Shown here: one piece after another, positions 1 to 6,219 of the stretch
Numbering within the stretch: the first letter of the stretch is position 1
Layout of the letters: each line of letters opens with the position of its first letter
Assembly (NCBI GenBank): GCA_022511485.1
Contig: JAFLUJ010000353.1
Span: 1-10,443 of the forward strand
Direction: 5' to 3'
DNA: 10,443 bases
From: Oscillospiraceae bacterium
Lineage (GTDB): Bacteria; Bacillota; Clostridia; Oscillospirales; Ruminococcaceae
Notes under the pieces: model-generated
The model's input: the letters and a program-made list of their open reading frames with translations, nothing else
Database searches by the model: none
Told to the model about the DNA's origin: nothing
Program-made: the position numbers and the translations under genes

Positions 1-83
<83 letters not shown>

Positions 84-111
84 ATATTATCTTTATTTTT
101 GTTACCATTAT

Positions 112-201
112 GCAGAAGTACTCAAGTGGTGACGAGGCTCCCCTGCTAAGGGAGTAGGTCGGGAAACCGGCGCGAGGGTTCAAATCCCTCCTTCTGCGCC
201 A
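112..201 (+). tRNA. tRNA-Ser(GCU)
   Basis: This is a complete class II serine tRNA. The acceptor stem is GCAGAAG/CTTCTGC. The anticodon stem CTCCC/GGGAG (138-142/150-154) holds anticodon GCT at 145-147, which decodes AGC and AGU. There is a long variable arm, a T arm GAGGGTTCAAATCCCTC and an encoded CCA ending at 201. It follows the tRNA-Ser(UGA) by 28 nt with no promoter visible between them, so the two are probably cotranscribed and processed. Confidence 0.97.
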
Positions 202-219
202 GCGGGTAAGCCCCGCTGC

Positions 220-257
220 AAGACCGTTCTTGGTTATCAAGGGCGGTCTTATTTTTT
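220..257 (+). terminator. Intrinsic terminator of the tRNA-Ser unit
   Basis: The arms AAGACCGTTCTTG and CAAGGGCGGTCTT pair over 13 bp with two G-U pairs and a short loop. They are followed by a T tract at 252-257. A smaller hairpin (AGCGGG/CCCGCT, 201-217) starts at the last base of the upstream tRNA and may assist 3' processing. Together they separate the tRNAs from the regulator gene. Confidence 0.9.
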
Positions 258-291
258 GCACGACCGGATAAAAATCATCCCCAGAATAGTC

Positions 292-320
292 AAGACAGTC
301 CTTACGGTCAGTGCTATAAT
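292..320 (+). promoter_or_regulatory. Probable sigma-A promoter of the AraC-type regulator
   Basis: The -10 box is TATAAT (315-320), preceded by an extended TGC. A weaker -35 box AAGACA (292-297) lies 17 bp upstream. The start of transcription would fall near 326-327, about 30 nt before the ATG. Confidence 0.65.
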
Positions 321-326
321 ATTATC

Positions 327-338
327 ATATCGCGATAT
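327..338. repeat. 12-bp perfect palindrome at the regulator's transcription start
   Basis: ATATCGCGATAT is a perfect palindrome placed just downstream of the -10 box, where a bound protein could block transcription. It could be an autoregulatory operator, but a single short site may also be chance. Confidence 0.35.
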
Positions 339-357
339 ATCAATCAAGGAGGTAAGC

Positions 358-1809
358 ATGAGCTATCCAAGCTATACAAGGGCTGTGATATGTTACATTG
401 AGGCGCATATTACGGACGAAAAGCTGAACCATGAAAAGCTGTCGAGGCAAATAGGGTTTTCCTGGGAGTATATCCGGGAGCGGTTCCGTAATGATACCGG
501 CTGCTCCATAGCACGATATGTGCTGATGCGTAAGGTAAAACGCTCCGCTCTTGATCTTATCCATACGGATAAAACGATCCTTGATATTGCGCTCGGATAC
601 GGATTTTCAAACCATGAAACATATACACGGGCTTTCCGTCGTGTTACAGGGATGGTTCCCAGCGAATTCCGGCGTCTCCGGCCGCTTGTGGGAAAAGAGG
701 AGCTTCTTACCGGTGTGTATGGCGTTGGACTGCTTACCAGAAAGGAAAGAAGAAGTGATATTATGAGCAAGAATATTTGTAAGAATAATGACAGCACTAT
801 TTTATACGGTGTTCCGAAAGCAGGCTGGGGAGAATACGGAGGTCTTACTCCCTATCCTATCTGCCTGAAATCAACGGCGGCATATCTGGGAGAAGACATA
901 GACTATCCCTTTATTATGGCTTCAAGCGGTGCGGCGTTCAGGTTTGTCTGGAACTGTACAGACTGGGACCTCAGTAATCCTGACATTTATCACACATTTA
1001 CAGAGAGCATTGATGTATATCGCCTTGCGGCTGAATCTCTCGGACGGGAGTTTTTTATCCTTGAACGCGGCAAGGACACTACAAAGGAAGAATTTATCAC
1101 ATTCATCAAGTCGCATATTGACGAGGGTTATCCTTGCATTGCGCTTGGAATTATCGGTCCTCCGGAGGCTTGCATTATCACCGGTTACAGAAAAAACGGT
1201 GATGAACTTCTTGGATGGAATTTCTTCCAGGCTGACCCTGAGTTTGGCGGAAATGTTGAAATTGATGAAAGCGGATACTTTATCAGCGATGCATGGTGGG
1301 AGAATACTGACACTCAGGCTGTCATGTGCATAGGTGCTTTGAAAGGAGAGAGATTTTCAGCGGATACTGTCATTCAGAACGGCATCAAGGCTCTGACCGG
1401 CAGACAGGACAGCGGCTACTATAAGGGAGTTATGGCATATGACGGATGGATAAAAGCCCTTTCGGATGAAAAGAATTTTTCAGCGGGGGATAACTATTCT
1501 GTGCTGTTTGAAAAAATGCTCTGTCAGACCGATGCTATGAATTGTCTTGAGGATGGCAGAAGCTGCGCTGCTTCTTACTTCTCCGCTCTTTCAAAAGCAG
1601 ATGCAAGCAGAAGCGAAAAATACCGCAGGATATCAGACGCCTTTGCTAAGTGCAGTAAGGTGATCGGGGAGATGCGGAAGCTTTATGGCAGCGACATGGA
1701 CGAGATGCTCAAAAATCTGGCAGACCCGGCTGTGCGTTCACAGACCTGTGAGCTTTGCAAACAGGCAAAGCAGGCTGATACAGAAGCACTGTCATTAATG
1801 AAAGAATAA
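358..1809 (+). CDS. AraC-family regulator fused to BtrH/C39-like domain
   Basis: This is a predicted cytoplasmic transcription regulator of 483 residues. The ATG at 358 is chosen because AAGGAGG sits 5 nt upstream; the frame is open further upstream but only into the tRNA terminator. Residues 1-108 form an AraC/XylS double helix-turn-helix, with the typical second-helix pattern DIALGYGFSNHETYTRAFRR and then GMVPSEFR. Unusually for the family, this DNA-binding part is N-terminal. Residues about 150-328 resemble the BtrH N-terminal or C39-like papain fold: a Cys-containing helix (PICLKSTAAYLG, C169), a glycine-rich stretch near 188-196, and a second motif ACIITGY at 271-277, where C272 stands at the place I would expect the catalytic His. 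The rest (330-483) is helical. The family resemblance is seen; a sensory, non-enzymatic role and control of the adjacent glycosidase are inferred. There is no terminator before the next gene. Confidence 0.85.
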   Translation: MSYPSYTRAVICYIEAHITDEKLNHEKLSRQIGFSWEYIRERFRNDTGCSIARYVLMRKVKRSALDLIHTDKTILDIALGYGFSNHETYTRAFRRVTGMVPSEFRRLRPLVGKEELLTGVYGVGLLTRKERRSDIMSKNICKNNDSTILYGVPKAGWGEYGGLTPYPICLKSTAAYLGEDIDYPFIMASSGAAFRFVWNCTDWDLSNPDIYHTFTESIDVYRLAAESLGREFFILERGKDTTKEEFITFIKSHIDEGYPCIALGIIGPPEACIITGYRKNGDELLGWNFFQADPEFGGNVEIDESGYFISDAWWENTDTQAVMCIGALKGERFSADTVIQNGIKALTGRQDSGYYKGVMAYDGWIKALSDEKNFSAGDNYSVLFEKMLCQTDAMNCLEDGRSCAASYFSALSKADASRSEKYRRISDAFAKCSKVIGEMRKLYGSDMDEMLKNLADPAVRSQTCELCKQAKQADTEALSLMKE

Positions 1810-1820
1810 TGAGCCATGTG

Positions 1821-1849
1821 TTGACAATTAAAGAAAAAAATGGTATAAT
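1821..1849 (+). promoter_or_regulatory. Sigma-A promoter of the GH3 gene
   Basis: Consensus TTGACA (1821-1826), a 17-bp spacer and consensus TATAAT (1844-1849) lie only 11 nt after the regulator's stop codon. Such a strong promoter suggests control by repression or by the leader hairpin that follows, rather than a need for an activator. Confidence 0.92.
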
Positions 1850-1859
1850 GTAAAAAATT

Positions 1860-1909
1860 AAGGTAATACTGTGCAAAGGCGGCAGACGTTCTTTGCACGG
1901 TATTGCCTT
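1860..1909 (+). promoter_or_regulatory. Long stem-loop in the GH3 mRNA leader
   Basis: The left arm AAGGTAATACTGTGCAAAG (1860-1878) and right arm CTTTGCACGGTATTGCCTT (1891-1909) pair over 19 bp, with two G-U pairs in RNA, around a 12-nt loop. The hairpin begins a few bases after the predicted transcription start and ends 16 nt before the ribosome binding site. No T tract follows, so it is not an intrinsic terminator. It could protect the 5' end, act as a protein-binding operator, or fold with a ligand. Confidence 0.75.
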
Positions 1910-1943
1910 GATCCATTATATTGACAGAAAGGATGAATTTTAT

Positions 1944-4700
1944 ATGAGCTATCCGTTCAGAAACACAAAGCTTCCTTTGGAGGAACGTGTGAGAGATCTT
2001 GTTTCCAGATTGACACTGGAAGAAAAGATACATATGCTTACCACCTTTCAGCACGGCGTCAAGCGTCTCGGTATAGGAGACTGGCACGTAGGTGCGGAGG
2101 TTGCAAGGGGTTACGTTTCCAGAGATCCGGAAACTGTTACGACAGTTTTCCCTCAGCCTATAGGTATGGCGGGAATGTTCGACACTGAGCTTATGGAAAA
2201 GCTTGGTGAGATCGCAGGAACGGAAGCTCGTATACTCCATTCAAAGGATCGGTCAACAAACCTTATGCTTTGGGGGCCTACTGTGGACGCCTGCCGTGAT
2301 CCACGCTGGGGCAGAAATGAGGAGGGCTACGGTGAAGACCCTTTCCTTACCGGTCAGATGGCTGTTTCCTACACAAAGGGCATGGCAGGGGATGATCCCA
2401 GATATATGCGGACTATCCCTACCTTGAAGCATTTCTTTGCTAACAACAACGAAGAATCCCGTGGCTCCTGCGATGCAAACATTGAGCCCCGCACAAAATA
2501 TGAATATTACTACGAGTTTTTCCGCTATCCCATACAGGAGGGCGGGGCGCGTTCAATGATGGCTTCCTATAACTCTGTTTCGGGAGTTCCGGCGCTTCTG
2601 AATCCGGAACTGCAAACTATCGTCAAGGATGAGTGGGGGCTTGATTTTGTTGTCACCGACGCTGCGGATCTCATTCAGACTGTGGATGCTCACCATTACT
2701 GCGACACCCATGCTGAATCTCTGGCTCTTGCTCTGAAAGCCGGAACTGATGTCATGACAGACAATGAAGAAGCTGTAACCGTCGGTGCGAGGGAGGCTCT
2801 TGCACGTGGACTTATCACAGAAGAGGATATTGACAGGTCTTTGTCAAACAGTCTCTTGGCACGGTTCAAGCTTGGGGAATTTGATCCTCCCGAGATGAAT
2901 CCATATGCTGATCCCGACCCGAATCTGATGGACTGTCAGGCTCATCGGGAGATAAACCATCTCGCTGCGCTGGAGCAGTTTGTGCTTCTTGAAAACGATG
3001 GTCTTCTGCCTCTGAAAAAGGGCGTAAAAATCGCAGTTTTAGGAGACATAGGTGATAAAAATTACATGGACTGGTACACCGGCTATTCAAGCTATAATGT
3101 TTCTGTCCTTGATGGTCTGAAAGCAAAGTTCGGTGCGGACAATGTGGTGTTTGATGACTGTCACGACCATGTTGCTATCCGCTCGGTGGCTAACGGAAAG
3201 CTGCTTTGCGCCGATTCGGAGGGCGTCCTTTATGCGGCTGCGGACAAGCCGGATGACCGCTCTACCTTTATAAAAGCGGACTGGGGCGGAGAGGTCACAT
3301 ACAAGGTCAAGGCGACCGGGAAATTCTTTACCACCGAAACTATGAAAGCAAGCTCGGATACAACATATCGGTGGTTTTCCCAGGAAATACTGCGCCCAAA
3401 GACCTGCGAAAATGGGATAAAATATGTCACATACTTTAAAAATAAAGTCCTTGGCATTGAGGATGATGGTAGGCTTGCGGCTCTTGATCTAAAGGGAGCG
3501 TCCGACAGAAAGCTGTTCACCGAGGAAATAGTGTCTGACGGTCTTGAACGGGCGGCAAAGCTTGCAAAAGAAGTGGATGTTGTTATCGTCTGTGTGGGAA
3601 ATGATCCTATGGTAATAGCCAGAGAGTGTTACGACAGAACCACTCTTTCGCTGCCGGAACATCAGTCAGGGATAGTTTCTGCGGCGGCAGGGGCTAACAA
3701 AAACCTTCTGCTTTCTGTTATTTCAAGCTATCCTTATGCGATATGTAAAGAGCGGGAGCTTGTCAGAGCGGCTTTATATACCTCCCATGCCGGACCGGAG
3801 CTTGGAAATGCTTTTGCAGAGGTTGTCTCGGGGGAATACAATCCCGCCGGAAGACTGGCTCAGACCTGGTACACAAGTGAAGAAGAGCTTCCGGAAATAA
3901 CCGATTATGACATCATAAAAAATGATACTACATATCTTTACTATAAAGGCAAGCCACTTTACTCTTTCGGATACGGAAAAAGCTATTCGGAATTTTCCTA
4001 CAGCGGACTTTCCATTGACCGAAATGGGGAGAGAACTCTCGTATCCTTTGATATTACAAATACTTCGGATATTGACGGGGAGGAAGTTCCTCAGGTATAT
4101 TTCAGAGCGGAAAATCCCCGGGTAAAGCGTCCTCTGAAACAGCTCTGCGGATTCAGTCGCATTAAGGTGAACGCCGGACAGACTGTCCGTGTGACTATAC
4201 CAGTGGAGGACAGGTATCTCCGTTTCTACGATGTTACGAGGGAAAAATTTTGCGTGGAAAGCGGCAGTTATGAGTTTATGGTGGGGACGTCCTGCGAAGA
4301 TATAAGACTTCGTGGGTCTGAGACAATCAGGGGCGAAAAGATACCTTCCCGTGATATGGGACTTCCCACTAAGGCGATCAATTATGACGATAAATACAGC
4401 ACAAAAATGAAGTTCGCCAAGAATCTTAACCGTCATTACATGAGCGGAGGAGGGCTTATTTTCCGGGATGCAAAGCTGAATGGCGAAAAGTCCGTCCAGA
4501 TATGCTATGCTACCTCCGGTGTTGAGGGAAAGCTGCAAATTTACTGTGGTGATGAGATGATATGCGAGCAGAAGCTTCCCGGAACGGTATGCGAAACTGC
4601 ATTTACGCAGGTCACCGTCCCCATCAAGTCCAAACGGGGAGTTCACGATCTCAGACTCCATATGGAGAATATGAGCCTGCTTGAATTCAAGCTGGTATAA
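1944..4700 (+). CDS. Glycoside hydrolase family 3, cytoplasmic, beta-glucosidase/xylosidase-like
   Basis: This 918-residue exo-acting beta-glycosidase has no signal peptide, so it should act on imported oligosaccharides. The ATG at 1944 has AGAAAGGA 10 nt upstream. The GH3 barrel spans about 10-310 and contains RDPRWGR (118-124), the LKHFFANN motif (161-168) and the nucleophile D239 in DFVVTDAADL. The alpha/beta sandwich (340-400 and 530-690) carries acid/base candidate E561 in RECYDRTTLSLP and ends with the PLYSFGYGKSYSEF motif. An insert at about 405-530 interrupts the sandwich where PA14 often sits, but begins VAIRSVANGKLLCADSEG, which looks like a fascin-type beta-trefoil repeat. An FN3-like domain (695-790) and a CBM6-like tail (about 810-918) follow. 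Glucosidase versus xylosidase cannot be settled from sequence; RDPRWGR favours the xylosidase-like branch. The upstream AraC fusion is the likely regulator. Confidence 0.93.
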   Translation: MSYPFRNTKLPLEERVRDLVSRLTLEEKIHMLTTFQHGVKRLGIGDWHVGAEVARGYVSRDPETVTTVFPQPIGMAGMFDTELMEKLGEIAGTEARILHSKDRSTNLMLWGPTVDACRDPRWGRNEEGYGEDPFLTGQMAVSYTKGMAGDDPRYMRTIPTLKHFFANNNEESRGSCDANIEPRTKYEYYYEFFRYPIQEGGARSMMASYNSVSGVPALLNPELQTIVKDEWGLDFVVTDAADLIQTVDAHHYCDTHAESLALALKAGTDVMTDNEEAVTVGAREALARGLITEEDIDRSLSNSLLARFKLGEFDPPEMNPYADPDPNLMDCQAHREINHLAALEQFVLLENDGLLPLKKGVKIAVLGDIGDKNYMDWYTGYSSYNVSVLDGLKAKFGADNVVFDDCHDHVAIRSVANGKLLCADSEGVLYAAADKPDDRSTFIKADWGGEVTYKVKATGKFFTTETMKASSDTTYRWFSQEILRPKTCENGIKYVTYFKNKVLGIEDDGRLAALDLKGASDRKLFTEEIVSDGLERAAKLAKEVDVVIVCVGNDPMVIARECYDRTTLSLPEHQSGIVSAAAGANKNLLLSVISSYPYAICKERELVRAALYTSHAGPELGNAFAEVVSGEYNPAGRLAQTWYTSEEELPEITDYDIIKNDTTYLYYKGKPLYSFGYGKSYSEFSYSGLSIDRNGERTLVSFDITNTSDIDGEEVPQVYFRAENPRVKRPLKQLCGFSRIKVNAGQTVRVTIPVEDRYLRFYDVTREKFCVESGSYEFMVGTSCEDIRLRGSETIRGEKIPSRDMGLPTKAINYDDKYSTKMKFAKNLNRHYMSGGGLIFRDAKLNGEKSVQICYATSGVEGKLQIYCGDEMICEQKLPGTVCETAFTQVTVPIKSKRGVHDLRLHMENMSLLEFKLV

Positions 4701-4721
4701 AATATAGGAGGATGAACGAAT

Positions 4722-5141
4722 ATGGGGATTTTAGAACAGGAGATCGAAAAGATCGAGAACTCAATTGATAAATACAATGAGGCGGACACACTTGTAATAT
4801 ATGAAAGCATAGAGGCTATTACAAATGCGGGTTATAGGTCGGAAGCAGTTGAGCCGTTATTGCAGCTGCTTGAGCGGCATCCCACAACCTATTTTGGCGA
4901 CCCCGGTGATATTGTGGATTTTATCGAACAATTTGACGGCGAATATGAAAATTCTCTTGCAGAATCAGTAAAAAGGACTCCGACCGGTTCAACAGTCTGG
5001 ATGTTAAACAGATGTATTAACGCAGGAATACACAAGGATGAATTTATGGATATTCTGAAAGAAGTTGCAGCCAGAACAGATATTGACAAGGGCATTAAAG
5101 ACAGCGCACAGGAATTTGTTGATTTTCAGGCAAACCGTTAA
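4722..5141 (+). CDS. Small helical protein of unknown function, immunity-protein-like
   Basis: This 139-residue soluble acidic protein has no signal peptide or membrane segment. The ATG at 4722 has AGGAGG about 10 nt upstream and lies 21 nt after the GH3 stop, so the two are probably cotranscribed. It appears all-helical: an amphipathic first helix (1-30), a second unit with LLQLLERHP (47-54), then the loop FGDPGDIVDFIEQFD (58-72) and the segment KRTPTGSTVWMLNRCINAG (84-102). This layout recalls small HEAT-like proteins found beside polymorphic toxins as immunity proteins, but that is from memory of similar sequences and no toxin is in the window. An orphan immunity gene or a hypothetical housekeeping protein are both possible. 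Confidence 0.8.
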   Translation: MGILEQEIEKIENSIDKYNEADTLVIYESIEAITNAGYRSEAVEPLLQLLERHPTTYFGDPGDIVDFIEQFDGEYENSLAESVKRTPTGSTVWMLNRCINAGIHKDEFMDILKEVAARTDIDKGIKDSAQEFVDFQANR

Positions 5142-5162
5142 TTTTCTGTTTATAGGGCAAAA

Positions 5163-5235
5163 AAACAGCAATTACCAGTAGAGAATATCAGTCTGCTTGA
5201 ATTTAAGAAGGTATGATTTTTTCTGGTAACTGTTT
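5163..5235. repeat. Inverted repeat bracketing the GH3 relic
   Basis: AAACAG and TTACCAG (5163-5168, 5172-5178) are complementary to CTGGTAA and CTGTTT (5223-5229, 5230-5235), giving 13 bp with a 3-nt bulge. The 44-nt loop contains the whole relic and a T run. It could be a weak terminator for the upstream gene or a trace of the rearrangement. The rest of this 157-nt spacer shows no convincing promoter. Confidence 0.4.
5181..5216 (+). pseudogene. Relic of a GH3 gene 3' end
   Basis: These 36 nt match the last 36 nt of the GH3 gene (4665-4700) at 30 positions without a gap, including the stop codon (TGA here, TAA there). In the matching frame they read ENISLLEFKKV-stop against ENMSLLEFKLV-stop. 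Two of the six differences are silent, one is stop-to-stop and the others change two residues, which fits a diverged coding copy. There is no start codon or ribosome binding site of its own. It is likely left over from a paralogous GH3 gene lost by deletion or recombination. Confidence 0.75.
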
Positions 5236-5298
5236 GAAAAATCGTAATTTAGTGGAGTTAGTTATTGTGTATTATTCTTAATGTTATGGGAGAATGCT

Positions 5299-6066
5299 AT
5301 GAACGGTGAAATGTATCAGATTTGCTGTATTACCGCAGCAGCTAAGAAGGCATTACAAGACGGCACGGGTATTTTGTATACGCCGTCAGAATATGTATTT
5401 CGGACAGAGTTTCGCTTTCTGTCGGAAAAGGTACTGCTTATCCGGAAAAATTTTACTGCCTACAATGTGGAGGATTGGTTTGAGCATTGTAAGCGAAAAA
5501 AACTGATGGATATGAAGTTTCTTGCACCCGTCTCGGTAAGTGACCGAATGGTTTTAGGGTTTTCAAATACATCACAAAGTTCTATAGTCTGTTTTTATGA
5601 GGGCGGAAAGGTGACATATTTTACTGCCAAGTGGGAGTTTGATCCCACGCTGAAGTGGACCGTTCTATACACGGAAAACGAGTGGTCGGATCCTCCGCAA
5701 GAGAAACCGCATTTTGAGGATCACACTGAGGATTTTGCCAAGACATTGGAGAAGATTAAGGGATTAGCTGGTCAACTTGGATTTGAAGGCTTTGCTCAAA
5801 CATTTCAGGAGGCATGGGAGCTTTTAAATGACAAAAAGGAGTTTTCTGATGTTGACAAACTAGCCTTGCCACTGCTGCCTGCTAAACATAGGCAAATTTT
5901 TGCGGCTGCTTCAAAGGCAGATGTGTTTGGCGCAATGGGTTCTTGGAATGACAGCCCGCCATATGTGGCACATGAAAAAGGATTGGATGCAGAATATGAG
6001 CAGTTGTCAGCAGAATTGTTGAAAAATATTCGCCTTGCAGTTTTGTATGCGGTGAATGAATGGTAA
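5299..6066 (+). CDS. Conserved hypothetical protein, possible immunity protein
   Basis: I do not recognise a named family. The ATG at 5299 is preferred over the in-frame ATG at 5281 because GGGAG lies 6 nt upstream of it, giving 255 residues. The N-terminal half (5-130) looks beta-rich with many aromatic residues (VCFYEGGKVTYFTAKWEF, 97-114). An acidic hinge PPQEKPHFEDHTEDF (132-146) leads to a helical C-terminal half. That half contains what looks like a conserved signature, KADVFGAMGSWNDSPP (206-221), followed by a final helix ending VLYAVNEW. There is no signal peptide or transmembrane helix. It shares a direction and the downstream terminator with the preceding small gene. Its size and isolation fit an orphan immunity or stress protein, but function is unknown. 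Confidence 0.78.
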   Translation: MNGEMYQICCITAAAKKALQDGTGILYTPSEYVFRTEFRFLSEKVLLIRKNFTAYNVEDWFEHCKRKKLMDMKFLAPVSVSDRMVLGFSNTSQSSIVCFYEGGKVTYFTAKWEFDPTLKWTVLYTENEWSDPPQEKPHFEDHTEDFAKTLEKIKGLAGQLGFEGFAQTFQEAWELLNDKKEFSDVDKLALPLLPAKHRQIFAAASKADVFGAMGSWNDSPPYVAHEKGLDAEYEQLSAELLKNIRLAVLYAVNEW

Positions 6067-6148
6067 TTTGGGGAGTACCGTATGTTCTGCTACGAACTCT
6101 GAATTTCAGGAGGAACTTTTGAGGGAATATATAAATTCCCGTTTATAA
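6056..6148 (+). CDS. Possible 30-residue small ORF overlapping the previous gene
   Basis: An ATG at 6056 overlaps the end of the preceding gene by 11 nt and opens 30 codons. The C-terminal half, EFQEELLREYINSRL, has the charge pattern of a genuine amphipathic helix. No clear ribosome binding site precedes it, so translation would need coupling. It may instead be the tail of a lost gene, or chance. Confidence 0.2.
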   Translation: MNGNLGSTVCSATNSEFQEELLREYINSRL

Positions 6149-6154
6149 AGCAGT

Positions 6155-6197
6155 AAAAAGACAGCGATCACCGGATGAATGATGATCGCTGTCTTTT
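6155..6197. terminator. Bidirectional intrinsic terminator
   Basis: AAAAGACAGCGATCA (6156-6170) and its exact complement TGATCGCTGTCTTTT (6183-6197) form a perfect 15-bp stem with a 12-nt loop. The A/T ends provide a T run in both directions. It serves the rightward small genes and the leftward flavodiiron gene, which converge here. Confidence 0.93.
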
Positions 6198-6219
6198 ATG
6201 AATCAGTATAAATATCGGT

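Noticed and set aside
256..357. Upstream extension of the AraC-type regulator
   Set aside because: The earlier start would be a TTG within the tRNA terminator's T tract and before the promoter; the ATG at 358 has an ideal AAGGAGG.
1893..1943. Upstream extension of the GH3 protein
   Set aside because: It would start at a TTG inside the right arm of the leader hairpin; the ATG at 1944 has a proper ribosome binding site and the family-like N-terminus.
358..1954. Shared 11-nt start ATGAGCTATCC of the regulator and GH3 genes, both encoding MSYP
   Set aside because: The similarity stops after 11 nt and does not extend upstream or downstream, so chance is the simplest explanation.
3774..4661. Long open frame (295 codons) on the minus strand inside the GH3 gene
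   Set aside because: It is a shadow of the GH3 coding sequence, with no ribosome binding site and no recognisable domain. The plus-strand protein has clear conserved GH3 motifs throughout.
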